A DNA stretch of 64,000 nucleotides from Tillus elongatus (GCA_964006375.1 OZ023264.1:11542225-11606224), one strand, 5' to 3'; positions 34,600-46,901 are shown, counted from the first letter of the stretch. Numbers and translations are program-made. Notes: generated from the sequence alone by a model not told the origin.

Positions 34600-35040
34600 A
34601 AATTTAAAATTGGTTGAGATACCGTTCGGAAATAAGTGGTTTGGAGCGTTTCGAGCGTCACTCCAATCCCCCCACTACTTAATTTCAGTTAGAGTGAATA
34701 TTACACGGAGAGCAACGTTTTGGAACGCACCTCTGTATTCAGAAGAGCCGCTCTTTCCAATAGAACTGTCAAAGGGATTATTATTTTAAAAATTTACAAT
34801 GACCTCATATTTCCGAAACCGATGAAAAACGTCGGAAGTTAATGAAACTTCGGGATGTTGTTCAGAGGTGGTCAATTAACATTTTCTTAACTTTTGCACC
34901 TTGAGGACCCTGTGCGAAAAAAGAGGGGGGGGGGAAGGTAACTGCAAAATTTTCGACTTTTCTCCGGTTTTTCCCTAATAACTTTTTCCCTTACATACTA
35001 CGGCAAAAACATCGGAAACTTTTTTATAGAGCGTTAAATT
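34600..35040. repeat. Left block of a complex direct/inverted repeat
   Basis: 34640-34800 is a direct repeat of 36505-36680 (caatccccccact, ttagagtgaatattacacg, ctctttccaatagaactgtc). 34800-35010 is instead the reverse complement of 36290-36485 (ttgccgtagtatgtaa, cggagaaa.gtcgaaaattt in the right block). The two blocks bracket 35040-36280. Confidence 0.75.
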
Positions 35041-35828
35041 TCCTACTATTTTGACTATCAAACATGTTTCTGGGTCAAATTGTTACCGAGATATGGCGTT
35101 TCGAAATTTTTTTAATCAAAATTCGCTAAAAAATGCCGAAGAATGCAGAATTCCACCTTATTTCTTCTGTTATACCCGAATTATTGTGAAATGTTGTTGT
35201 CGTTATGATTTCTGGTTACAACCGCCAAATTCGGAAACCCCCAGACACCCGCGCTCCGCCCTTCCCCACCCAACCCCAATTCACAAAAGCTAATTTTCTT
35301 CTCTGATGAAATCCAACCATACTCACTCCATGTTGGTATTGATATTTGTTACTTTTTGGATTGATATAATGCAAAAACGAAAGTAGTCCTTTCGTGGAAA
35401 AAAAATATAATTAACAATATTAAGGTATTCACAAGGAAACATGATATGAAATAGATATATTACTATTGAAAGTTACTCATATATACATATACAAATCATA
35501 GTAGGTACTTAGCCGTTGGTTCTGCTTCTAACAGCTCATCGTCCTCCTGAGCGATTACTCTGTTAATACTCACTCCATGTTGGTATTGATATTAGTTACT
35601 CTTCCGATCGATATCCCCCCTCACCTCACCCTCCCTACTACATAATTTACTACCTAAATTTTTATGTTCGTACTAATATTTATATCCTTTTTTTCTGATT
35701 ACAGGCATAAAGAGTGATTGCTGACCATACATCGTGAATCGTCAGAAAGTAATCGGTGCCGTTATTCGTTATCGTTTAGAAAGAGCCTAGTGAATCCGGG
35801 TTTGCGCAAATTCGAGTACCTTTTGGAG

Positions 35829-36245
35829 ATGGCGTCTACATCTAGTCAATCAGACTTGTGTTTTATTTGTAAAGGAGGAGTTGAAGCAGGTGAACTAACT
35901 GTTGTGAAAGCCAGAGGAGTTGCCAGACTGTTGGTGTCCAGTGTGAAAAGGAAACTTTCGGCAGATGAACAGTTCCTGCGTGGGTTGAGTGAAGTGAGAG
36001 TGCACAGTGCTTGCCAAACAAGGTTCAACAATAAGAAATTGATTGCTGCGTTTGCACGTCGAGGATATGACACATACAAAGCTCCTTCTCCTGTATCTAC
36101 CCGGTGGTCACAAGTTGCGAAATTAGACTTCACCAATGCGTGTTTTTTTGTTAGGAAGCTATTACTGCACACCACCAACAAGGGACGCGGCCAAGTACCA
36201 CTTTCTCCGCACTTACCAGCAAGTACAGGCGTGGTTACGCAATGA
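35829..36245 (+). CDS. Zinc-finger-like domain protein fragment, insect repetitive family
   Basis: 138 aa from ATG 35829. The N-terminal segment LCFICKGG supplies C-x2-C; about 60 residues later VRVHSACQTRF supplies H-x3-C, consistent with one metal-binding module. The sequence then reaches KLDFTNACFFV, where I would expect a second C-x2-C in this kind of repetitive insect protein, but the second Cys is absent and the frame soon ends. A polypyrimidine tract with AG at about 35690-35705 could be a 3' splice site for a 5' leader. It probably belongs to the repeat-flanked mobile element; function unknown. Confidence 0.5.
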   Translation: MASTSSQSDLCFICKGGVEAGELTVVKARGVARLLVSSVKRKLSADEQFLRGLSEVRVHSACQTRFNNKKLIAAFARRGYDTYKAPSPVSTRWSQVAKLDFTNACFFVRKLLLHTTNKGRGQVPLSPHLPASTGVVTQ

Positions 36246-36259
36246 ACTTCTCCCATCGG

Positions 36260-36700
36260 TTTGGGGCTGCAGCCTAAGTTTCCGAAGGTGGCGGTTGTTT
36301 TTGCCGTAGTATGTAAAGGAAAAAAGTTATTAAGGAAAAACCGGAGAAAGGTCGAAAATTTTGCAGACCCCCCCTCCTCTTTTTTAGCACAGGGTTCTCG
36401 AGGTCTAAACTTGAGAAAATGTTTATTAACCATCCTTAAAAACTTCACAAAATTTCAATAACTTCCGACCTTTTTCTATCTGAAACTACCTGTCGACTGA
36501 ACTATTTGGAGCGTTTGGAGCGTCACACAATCCCCCCACTTCTTAATTCCAGTTAGAGTGAATATTACACGCAGAGCGACGTTTTCGAACGCACCCCTGT
36601 ATTCAGAAAAGCCACTCTTTCCAATAGAACTGTCAAAAGTAGGGGTTACCATTTAAAAAATTTACAATGACGTCATATTTCCGAAACTGATGACGCCACA
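36260..36700. repeat. Right block of the complex direct/inverted repeat
   Basis: Partner of 34600-35040 as described there. With the enclosed ORF it may be a decayed DNA transposon, although the outer parts are direct rather than inverted. Confidence 0.7.
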
Positions 36701-37227
36701 AACATTTCTTTTATGTCAAGATGTGCACATCCAAATCTTATGTCAGCGATTTTTTGTTTGTTTGCCCACTAAAGATTTTACGGAATTTGTTCCATTCTAT
36801 GCGGACTCGCTGTATAATACAAAACTTTACTGGATGCTGTGAACTAAAGGCAACATTTTTTAGCACTTGCGCATATATTCTTTGGCATGTGAAAAATAGA
36901 AATAAGCTTTTCTTTCCTTTAAGCATGTTTTTCATACACTCTAACCAATTCTAAGAAACCTACATTTGTTATTCATTTTTCTGGTTTATGGAGAGCTTAA
37001 ACATATTGAATAACTCGTTATTTTGAGTTGAGCTTCGTTTGTGGGAAGTACATATAACCATATCTATATATGAAAATGCAGCCACACATACATATATGGC
37101 GAGTGGAGCTGTATTTCGTTCGTTTTATTCTTTTATATCATTAGTGTGGCATGAAGCTTCATATTTTGAGAGGATTATGTTCCACGGTTGACGTTTTTAT
37201 TTGATAGGAACGTCAAAGCTGCTCTTT
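36701..37227. other. Unassigned spacer
   Basis: No recognised gene or repeat. Confidence 0.4.
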
Positions 37228-37358
37228 TAGTGAATTTTCTTAAAAAAAATTCACTAATGAGGAGATCTCGACTTTCGAATTTTGAAAAAATTTCTTCAAA
37301 TGAGCGCTATATAGGACCCCCGGAACCCAAATCCGAGGTCAGTTTCAGACTTTATATG

Positions 37359-37433
<75 letters not shown>

Positions 37434-38260
37434 GTGTCACACCTATAACTTAAAAAATAATGGGCCGATTTTGATAAAATTTGGCACATACCTTCCTTTC
37501 GCAAGTCGCTTGGATAAGTTCGTTAGCCAGGAAAATCCGCCGAGGTTTTCCCGGAAAATTTTGTGTTTTCTTTCGAAAAAAATCGAAAAAAATTTATATT
37601 TCCAAAATTAACAAAGTAAGGGCAACCAAATTTCATATGCGGGTTTATATCATTAAAGGAAAGTCACCTACCAAAATTTAGCTTTGTAGGTTAAATGACA
37701 AAAAAGTTACAGGCATTCAAAGAAAAATAAATTTGGGTTCTCCTCAAAACGTCAAAATCGCGATTTTAAACGTCAAAATTGGTGAGTACCTTCCTTTTGC
37801 AAGTGGCTTGGATATGTTCGTTATTTAGGAAAATCCGACGTGGTTTTCCTGGAAAATTTTGTGTTTTCTTTCGAAAAAAAATTATATCTCCAAAATTAAC
37901 AAAGTAAGGGCAACCAAATTTTATACGCGGGTTTATATCATTATAGGGAAGTTACCTACCAAAATTTAGCTCTGTAGGTCAAAAGACAAAAAAGTTATAG
38001 GCATTTAAACAAAAATAAATTGGGGTTTTTCACAAAACGTCAAAGTTGCGATTTAAACGTCAAAATTGGCAACATTTAGGAAAAGAACTTGAATCTAATA
38101 CCGGCTATGTTTTACAAACTCTGAAGTCTTAGCTTCAACCGTCATTGTCCTTCATTTTAATAAAATGTTTCCAGAAAATTTATTTCAAATAGACCCTTTC
38201 TCTGACACTTGGCAGTAGTCTTAGCTATAGAGTTTATCGTTAAGAGGAAAGTTCAATAAA
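37228..38260 (+). mobile_element. Family A repeat, plus copy
   Basis: Clear 5' end (tagtgaattttcttaaaa / aaaattcactaatgagg), the conserved segment, TA core at 37360-37433, then two successive copies of the body block with cggataagttcgttagccag-like sequence (37500 and 37800), ending without the 3' hairpin near 38260. Confidence 0.75.
37360..37433. repeat. (TA)n microsatellite
   Basis: TA core of a family A copy. Confidence 0.97.
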
Positions 38261-38919
38261 ATGCTTAAAATACACTATATTTGTAGCTTGTTGAACTGTC
38301 CCAATTAAAGCCTTAGACTGAAAATATAGTATACAATAGATAGATTGAGGTTTGAGGAAGGCAATAAAGATTTTTGTAAGCAAATATCCCGTTTATAACG
38401 AAAATACAACGTTTTTGCCAAACCATGATTTGACAATTTTTTGTCACAGAATTAGCTCAAAATCACTCTTTGCCTAGATTAGGTATCCAAGAATAAGTTT
38501 CTTAAATTTCAGGTCTTTTGGATTCCAAATAAAAACGTAATGCAAAGTGAAATGTAAAATATGACATACCATAATTATTTAGTCAATATGTCTTGTTAAA
38601 CTAGCGCGTTTCGGCACCATCCGTAGACCAGCTATTTTCTAAAAGATGGCGCACTAAAATTGTGATTCCACGAACGCATTTCATTTTCATTCATAATATG
38701 TCAAATTATCTTTAAGGTTACATGCCATTAGTAACATTTGAATGTTATTTAAGACCGAAACAGTCTACACTCGAATATGTTTCAGCGATCGGCGAAATAA
38801 ATCAATCAATTCTGCAATTTGCTATTTAGCTACCACTTACATTTAATTTCCGATACCAAATTCCTGACGGTAAGGTGCTGTATGTGTAAATACAATGTAA
38901 AGAATTCGTTTATTACGAA
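38261..38919. other. Unassigned spacer
   Basis: No recognised gene or repeat. Confidence 0.4.
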
Positions 38920-38991
38920 GCGTCGGTAGCTCATTGGAAGAGTACTTTGTATGTCAAGCGGACGATGCAGGTTCGAGTCCGGCCCGGTCCG
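38920..38991 (+). tRNA. tRNA-like sequence, anticodon GTC (Asp)
   Basis: A 72-nt cloverleaf can be drawn: GCGTCGG acceptor, D arm GCTC/GAGT, anticodon loop ATGTCAA, and T arm with the exact B box GGTTCGAGTCC. The A box TAGCTCATTGG is good and TTTT follows at 38998. The anticodon stem relies on several G-T pairs, and the acceptor and T stems each have one mismatch. It may be a pseudogene or SINE head rather than a working tRNA-Asp. Confidence 0.5.
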
Positions 38992-38999
38992 TTTCTCCT

Positions 39000-39380
39000 T
39001 TTAGTCAATTTTTATTGGGAAAAATTAACTAAATTCAAATGGAGAGGTATCTATGGTGAGATTTGACAAACATTTTTTTCAAATGACTGCGAAATAGGAC
39101 CCATAGGACAAATATCCTGGGTCAGTTTCAATTTTTATATGTTTATATAAATATAATATAAATAAAAATTTTAAGTTTTCTTTCGAAAAAAATGTTTATC
39201 TCCGAAAATTACAAAGCTATTTTGATGAAATTTATGTGAATATGTTGTCTTGGTAGAGGCCTTACCACGTGCCAAAATTCAACCTTCTAGGTTTATAGAA
39301 AATTGAGTTATTCAAATTTGAAGCATTTAATGAAAATTGATTACCATAACGCACTTGCTGCGTTCAGACTTTTTTTGCTT
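39000..39380 (+). mobile_element. Family A repeat, plus copy with collapsed TA core
   Basis: Weak 5' end, conserved segment (aaataggacccataggacaa), a TA core reduced to tatataaatataatataaat (39145-39164), the body, and a complete 3' end (ccataacgcacttgctgcgt, 39343-39362). Confidence 0.75.
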
Positions 39381-39667
39381 CCGCGACTTAAGCGGTTTGA
39401 CCTTTGCTTTTTTTATATTTAAAAAATGGTTAATCTTGCTGGTGCGTATGGATGCAGTAATGAATATAATTCATAAAAATCAATTTCTTTCTTTTGTGCA
39501 AGTAAAAGATATTTAACGGTAATTATGCAGATGATCGGCATACGTGAGTTTTGAAAAATATTTCAGTAAACATGCTTAAAAGACTCAATGTGTGCATAAG
39601 CAACAAGACATATGTTGTGGAATCAACCCCTCCAAAAGTTACGAGACCCGGAGTGAATAGGGATGCT

Positions 39668-40019
39668 CGGCGGAGAAGGAAATATAAAGGAAAAATCAGT
39701 AAAAACAACTTAGTTCGACCTCTATAAGCAGCCTTTTCACTTTTTGTATCAACACTTTCTCCTAAACATGTTTTTCCCCTGCACCACGTATATTTGCTCC
39801 TAGTCCCCCGCAGCTTTTTGGGGGTTGAAGGGACACCATTTTTCGGCGGAGAAGGAAATATAAAGGAAAAATCAGTAAAAACAACTTAGTTCGACCTCTA
39901 TAAGCAGCCTTTTCACTTTTTGTATCAACACTTTCTCCTAAACATGTTTTTCCCCTGCACCACGTATATTTGCTCCTAGTCCCCCGCAGCTTTTTGGGGG
40001 TTGAAGGGACACCATTTTT
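39668..40019 (+). repeat. Tandem duplication of a 176-bp unit
   Basis: Two near-identical units (39668-39843 and 39844-40019) starting cggcggagaaggaaatataa and ending ggttgaagggacaccatttt. No coding sense; a 3' piece resembles the C-rich blocks of the 284-bp array. Confidence 0.92.
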
Positions 40020-40061
40020 CATGTTTATGCACTAAACACTCTATGAAGCAGACCTGAACGA

Positions 40062-40091
40062 CCTAACCTGACCTAACCTGACCTGACCTGA
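40062..40091 (+). repeat. Telomere-like (CCTRA)n repeat
   Basis: Six pentamers in register: CCTAA, CCTGA, CCTAA, CCTGA, CCTGA, CCTGA. CCTAA is the complement of the insect telomere repeat TTAGG; the CCTGA units are variants. Confidence 0.7.
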
Positions 40092-40337
40092 TCTGGACCT
40101 GACCCGGATCCTTTTACCTAACCCTGGACTGACAAAAAAACGTAGAAGAAAACCGAAAAGCAGAATAACATGCATTTAAAAAAAAAATCTTATGATTTAA
40201 AATATTTTTGATACCGCTAGCTATTCCTCGAGACACAGTATCAATGGGCTCTATCCTGAATCTATATAAGCTACACAAACAAATTTTGTTAAAAAATAAA
40301 AAACTATAGTGAAAAAGCAAAAGCGACTACTTAAAAA

Positions 40338-40460
40338 CTCAAAGACGCAGCAAGTGCGTTATGGTAGTGAATTTTCATAGAAATGATCTGGCACCAAATA
40401 TTTTATTATAACTTTTTTTTCTTGCAACATAGAAATCTAAATTTTTGTGTATAGTTTACT
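40338..40460 (-). mobile_element. Family A 3'-end fragment (minus)
   Basis: Reversed 3' hairpin (agacgcagcaagtgcgttat) and first ~100 bp of body, cut off by the next family A copy. Confidence 0.75.
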
Positions 40461-42150
<1,690 letters not shown>

Positions 42151-42558
42151 TTTTTTTATTTAATCTTATAACATCGTTAGTCGAGTGCTGCTGTTTGATA
42201 AGCCTGCTTCAAGGGATTTTCAAAATGTCAATCGCTTTTGAAGCGAAAACATACTATTCATGGAAAACGAAGTGAACATTGGATACGCGTAAAATAATTA
42301 ATGGAAATATTGATACATTGAAATCATACATAATCGGATTAACATATTTTTTTTGTAGAATTAATATACAAGCTGATTTAAAAGTAATGGTACACCAGAG
42401 GCATGCGATGGGTTTTCAAGTAGGGGATGCAATCAGTGGAGGCTGGTGCCTAAGATTTTTGGATGTGCTGCATAAAAAAATGCAAAGATAAATAAAATAC
42501 TGATTTCAGAAAACCGATAATTTGTACTATGTGAAAACTGGAACCTGTGATGAGCACT
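42151..42558. other. Unassigned spacer
   Basis: No recognised feature. Confidence 0.4.
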
Positions 42559-42598
42559 AATAAGTACACCTGGAGAACACCCAAATCACCACAACACA

Positions 42599-42653
42599 TA
42601 TTTCAGAGACCTTACGATCGTTTCGTTGACAATGTCAACATCTTCAGAGGAAG
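42599..42653 (-). ncRNA. Hammerhead ribozyme (minus arm)
   Basis: Mirror image of the plus-strand motif: CTGAAGA at 42647-42641, stem II, GAAA at 42624-42621, then the self-complementary ACGATCGT (42621-42614) and A. All conserved core nucleotides are present. Confidence 0.75.
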
Positions 42654-42680
42654 AAAATTCTGTTAAAATGTTAGAATTAT

Positions 42681-42735
42681 CTTCCTCTGAAGATGTTGAC
42701 ATTGTCAACGAAACGATCGTAAGGTCTCTGAAATA
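42681..42735 (+). ncRNA. Hammerhead ribozyme (plus arm)
   Basis: CTGAAGA (42687-42693) matches the core CUGANGA. Stem II is TGTTGAC-ATT-GTCAAC (42694-42709). GAAA follows at 42710-42713, overlapping ACGATCGT (42713-42720), an 8-nt palindrome that can form stem III only between two molecules. The predicted cleavage triplet is GTA, after A42721. Stem I begins CCT (42684-42686) with AGG (42722-42724). This layout is typical of the minimal type I hammerheads of Penelope-like elements and retrozymes. Confidence 0.78.
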
Positions 42736-42904
42736 TGTGTTGTGGTGATTTGGGTGTTCTCCAAGTGTACTTATTGATAATTTGTAACGAAATTTCATTT
42801 CGTTGCAGTAAATCTAATTTCTATTTTGTAAAACAAAACTCGGCAAACATTTATTTTTAAGAATTTTGCCACATATCATTTTTAAAACACCTGCACATAA
42901 GTAA

Positions 42905-43080
42905 AAAGTCTGAACGCAGCAAGTGCGTTATGGTAGTGAATTTTCATAGAAATGTCTGGCACCAAATATTTTCTTATAACTTCTTTTCCTTGCAAAATAG
43001 AAATATAAATTTCGGTATATAGTTTCCTTTTAATATCGTAAATTTACGTGCCAAATTTGGTTACCATAACTTTATCTCTT
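42905..43080 (-). mobile_element. Family A 3'-end fragment (minus)
   Basis: Reversed 3' hairpin (gaacgcagcaagtgcgttat at 42912) and adjoining body. Confidence 0.75.
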
Positions 43081-43174
43081 TATTACTTTATGATTGATCG
43101 TCAAACTATAGTTTCTTATGATAAACAGTTTGTTTATCATTTATTAGTATGCATTTTCTGTTGTATTTTCTTAT

Positions 43175-43620
43175 ATTAGTGAATTTTTATTTAAAAAATT
43201 TCACTAATAGAGAGGTATCGATGGTGAGACTTTCCAAAATTTTTTTCAATTGAGCGCGAACTAGGACCCCTAGAACCCATATCCGGGGTCAGTTTGATTT
43301 TTTATATGTTATTGAAAATTACAAATCTGTTTTAATGAAATTTACTATATATGTTGCCTTGGGAGAGACTTTACTACGTACCAAAATTAAACTTTCTAAG
43401 TTTATAGAAAATTGAGTTATTTAAATTTTTAATTTTCTTTCGAAAAAAATTTTTTCTCCGAAAATTGCAGTTATTTTAATGAAGTTTGGTGCATATCTTG
43501 CCTTAGGAAAGACCTCACTACATATCAAAATTAAACTTTCTAAGTTTATAGAAAAATGAGTTATTGAAATTTGAAGCATTTAATAAAAATTCACTCCCAT
43601 AACGCACTTGCTGCGTCCCG
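43175..43620 (+). mobile_element. Family A repeat, plus copy lacking TA core
   Basis: 5' palindromic pair (tagtgaatttttattt ... atttcactaatagagagg), conserved segment ending tttatatgtt, direct passage into the body, and a complete 3' end (ccataacgcacttgctgcgt, 43593-43612). Confidence 0.8.
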
Positions 43621-43626
43621 TTAGTT

Positions 43627-43670
43627 TTTTAGTGAATTTCCTAGAAAAAATTCACTAATGGGGAGATCCC

Positions 43671-43750
<80 letters not shown>

Positions 43751-44430
43751 TGTATGTATCACAGCGATAACTCAAAAAATAATGGGCCGATTTTGATAAA
43801 ATTTGGCACGTACGTTTCTTTTGTAAATAGCTTGGATAAGTTCGTTAGTCAGGAAAATTTGGCATGTACCTTTCTTTTGTAAATGGACTTGACAGGTTTG
43901 TTAGTCAGGAAAATCGGACGAGCTTTTCCGGGAAAATTTTGAGTTTTTATTCGAAAAAAATTCTTATTTCAAAAAGTAATAATCCGATTTTAATAAAATT
44001 TGGCAAGTACCTTTCCTTTGTAAATGGACTTAACAGGTTTGTTAGTCAAGAAAATCGGACGAGGTTTTCCGGGAAAATTTTGAGTTTTCATTAGAAAAAA
44101 ATTTTTATCTCAAAGAATAATAAGCCGATTTTGATAAAATTTGGCATGTACCGTCCTTTTGTGAGTGGCTTTGATAAGTTCGTTTATCAAAAAAATAGGA
44201 CGAGGTTTTCCGGAAAAATTTTGAGTTTTCATTTGGAAAAAAATTTTATCTTAAAAAATAAAAAATCTATGATAACCAAATTTGGTAGGTAGGTTAACGA
44301 TATTAAAAGTAAACTATAGACCAAAATTTAGATTTCTATGTTACAAGAAAAAAAAGTTATAATAAAATATTTTGTGCCAGATCATTTCTATGAAAATTCA
44401 CTACCATAACGCACTTGCTGCGTCCCGAAC
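43627..44430 (+). mobile_element. Family A repeat, plus copy
   Basis: Starts a few bases after the previous copy ends (tttagtgaatttcc / aaattcactaatgg), has a TA core, about four body repeats with gtttgttagtca / ggttttccgggaaaattttg, and a complete 3' end at 44403-44422. Head-to-tail arrangement with its neighbours. Confidence 0.82.
43673..43748. repeat. (TA)n microsatellite
   Basis: TA core of a family A copy. Confidence 0.97.
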
Positions 44431-44449
44431 TTTTATTTAGTTTTGTTTT

Positions 44450-44567
44450 GGTTAATTTTTATTAAAAAAAATTTACTAATAGAGAGGTATTGATGGTGAG
44501 ACTTTGCAAATTTTTTTTCAAATGAGCGCGAACAAGCCTAATCTGGGATCAGTTTCAATTTTTATAT

Positions 44568-44645
<78 letters not shown>

Positions 44646-45105
44646 CCGTCTGATAACTCAAAAAATAATTAACCGATTTTAATGAAACTTGGCAAGTGCC
44701 TTTCTTTTATTAATGGCTTGGACGAGTTCGTTAGCCAAGATAATCGGACGAGGTTTTCCGGGAAAATTTTGAGTTTTCTTTCAAAAAAAAAATTTTTTAC
44801 TCCGAAAATAACAAAACTGCTTTGATGAAATTTACTATATATGTTGCCTTGGGAGAGACCTTAATACGTACCAAAATTCAACTTTCTAAGTTAATAGAAA
44901 TTGAGTTATTCAAATTTTAAATTTTCTTTCGACAAATTTTTTTTTCCCCAAAATTACAAAGTTATTTTAATGAAATTTGGTAGATATCTTGCCCTAGGAA
45001 AAACCTTACTACATACCAATATTAAACTTTCTAAGTTTATAGAAAATTGAGTTATTCAAATTTGAAGCATTTAATAAAAATTCACTACCATAACGCACTT
45101 GTTAT
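44450..45105 (+). mobile_element. Family A repeat, plus copy
   Basis: 5' pair (ttaatttttattaaaa / atttactaatagagagg), TA core, body, and a 3' end truncated in the hairpin (ataacgcacttgttatcag at 45090). Confidence 0.78.
44570..44641. repeat. (TA)n microsatellite
   Basis: TA core of a family A copy. Confidence 0.97.
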
Positions 45106-45489
45106 CAGTTGAATTGCTTCACAATTGTTTTGAATTATGCGCACTAGGTATTTTTGAGAAATAAATTATATTGCTAGTATCACCAACAAGTCTCTGACTT
45201 AGGTGACTTTTCATCTTATTGGACAATTAGCTCTAATGGATTTTTTAAGTTATTTGTAATAAAAAAAATGTATATTGTCCAATAAAAACTACCATATAAA
45301 AAAAACTATTATGTAGAGTTGATTTTGGAATCCTGTAAACTGCAGGAGCTCTGTTCAGTGACATTGGGTTGTTTCTGAGGTTGTCGGGGGCAATCCCTTA
45401 AGTTTAATGGACTTGGAGGCCCGATTACTTTTCCTCACGTATGTTCGAACCATGGCTGAACCTCTGTAAGTACTTGTTGTACATGTTGA
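45106..45489. other. Unassigned spacer
   Basis: No recognised feature. Confidence 0.4.
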
Positions 45490-45610
45490 TCACCTTTAAT
45501 TTAAACTGACCCCGGATGTGGGTCCTAGTTCGCGGTCATTTGAAGAAATTTCCTCAAAATTCAAAAGTCGGAATCTCCCCATTAGTGTTTTTTTTTTCGT
45601 AGAAAATTCT
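45490..45610 (-). mobile_element. Family A 5'-end fragment (minus)
   Basis: Reversed conserved segment (aactgaccccggatgtgggt) and the end near agtgttttttttttcgtag. No TA core remains. Confidence 0.65.
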
Positions 45611-45639
45611 CTAAAAGCTGCATACCGAAAATGTGTAAA

Positions 45640-46197
45640 TTCGGAAAATTTTCAATCGTATGTCACTTTAATACAGCACAAAAGTGACATACGTTTACAA
45701 AAAAGAACTTGCGCTCTGTCAGAACATAATCTCGACACTGGCCACAATACAAATTTTAGTAATGTTTCTATTTTACACTGTGAAACCTTAAGTAATAAAA
45801 AAATGTGTTTAGAAGAATTTGAAATTAGTTTTAACGACAATTTAATAAACTTAAAGAAAGATAATAATTTTAGAGATCACTACCCCTAATTATATTTCCT
45901 AGACAAAAACAAAAAACAAATTCAATTAGACAATAGTTAGCTTTATATGTCAGTTTGGCACTTTTCGACTTCACTCGAATATATAAAAAGGTTTTTTCAT
46001 GTTTGTTATTGCATAATTAGTTATAGTAAACTCACGTTATACGTAAGTACTTTAAACTTTTATATTTTTCCTATGTAAATTGTAAACTTTTTTCTTTCCA
46101 TGTTGTAGCTTCGAGAATGGAATAAACTTTTTCGAAAGCTCGGCATTTAATAAAGAGTTTTGTTTTGCAACTGACGGCTTTCCCATAATTTTTTGAG

Positions 46198-46199
<2 letters not shown>
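45640..46199 (+). pseudogene. Penelope-like GIY-YIG C-terminal fragment with 3' UTR
   Basis: The plus frame reads IRLQKRTCALSEHNLDTGHN, then SILHCETLSNK, MCLEEFEISF and LKKDNNFRDHYP to a stop at 45889. It represents the end of a PLE endonuclease and its C-terminal tail; the catalytic GIY and YIG strands are missing. The 3' untranslated region (45890-46199) includes a hammerhead-like block and runs into a TA array. A different PLE family from the palindrome at 6.3-9.2 kb. Confidence 0.7.
46106..46146 (+). ncRNA. Degenerate hammerhead-like motif in PLE tail
   Basis: GAAAGCTC (46134-46141) is preceded by GGAATAAACTTTTTC, as in the 3600-3642 motif, but the CUGANGA box is degraded (TTCGAGA). Probably inactive. 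Confidence 0.4.

Positions 46200-46274
<75 letters not shown>
46200..46274. repeat. (TA)n microsatellite
   Basis: Left border of the palindromic satellite; also the end of the PLE tail. Confidence 0.97.
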
Positions 46275-46277
<3 letters not shown>

Positions 46278-46349
46278 CAGAAAGATTTCCGCGGTCTTTA
46301 ATGTGAGACATGCTTGGTTCTCGGGTTAAACCGCGTCCAGAATTTATGG

Positions 46350-46395
46350 AAACTCGACGTTTCGGCTCCTGTTTTGGAGCCATTTTCAAGAGGTA
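46350..46395 (-). ncRNA. Degenerate hammerhead-like motif, left arm
   Basis: On the minus strand: TTGAAAA (46389-46383), perfect stem GGCTCC-AAAACA-GGAGCC, then GAAACGTC (46363-46356) with the self-complementary ACGT. The first box departs from CUGANGA at C3 and at G8, which acts in catalysis, so it is likely inactive. Confidence 0.5.
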
Positions 46396-46882
46396 AAGGA
46401 AATATGTAAGGACACTCTAAGGCCTCAATCTGCCTACTCCTTAGAGTGATGGACAAAGGTGGGTAAAGGAAATATGTAAGGACACTCTAAGGCCTCACTT
46501 TGCCTACTCCTTAGAGTGGTGGACAAAGTGGGTAAAGGAAATATGTAAGGACACTCTAAGGCCTCAATCTGCCTACTCCTTAGAGTGATGGACAAAGGTG
46601 GGTAAAGGAAATATGTAAGGACACTCTAAGGCCTCACTCTGCCTACTCCTTAGAGTGGTGGACAAAGGTGGGTAAAGGAAATATGTAAGGACACTCTAAG
46701 GCCTCAATCTGCCTACTCCTTAGAGTGATGGACAAAGGTGGGTAAAGGAAATATGTAAGGACACTCTAAGGCCTCAATCTGCCTACTCCTTAGAGTGGTG
46801 GACAAAGGTAGGTAAAGGAAATATGTAAGGACACTCTAAGGCCTTAATCTTCCTACTCCTTAGAGCGGTGGATAAAGGTAGG
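46393..46882 (+). repeat. Seven tandem 70-bp units
   Basis: Units start gtaaaggaaatatgtaagga at 46393, 46463, 46532, 46602, 46672, 46742 and 46812. Each contains cactctaagg and ccttagagtg round a 16-nt loop (cctcaatctgcctact-like), so every unit can fold alone. No spacers, so this is not a CRISPR array. Confidence 0.93.
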
Positions 46883-46901
46883 CTGGGTTGTTGTAGCTCG
46901 A

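Larger units (their letters stand above)
42559..42775. repeat. 217-bp near-perfect palindrome carrying two hammerhead cores
   Basis: Position x pairs with 85334 minus x over about 107 bp per arm, with only scattered mismatches, including the A-rich centre. Each arm carries a hammerhead motif oriented outward. No coding sequence. Likely a PLE- or retrozyme-derived repeat. Confidence 0.9.

Noticed and set aside
36261..36461. 66-codon plus frame after the zinc-finger-like ORF
   Set aside because: Lies wholly in the inverted repeat block that also occurs, reversed, at 34.8-35.0 kb.
46393..46882. Regular 70-bp repeat array as a CRISPR-like locus
   Set aside because: Units are contiguous with no unique spacers, and the context is eukaryotic; it is a minisatellite.
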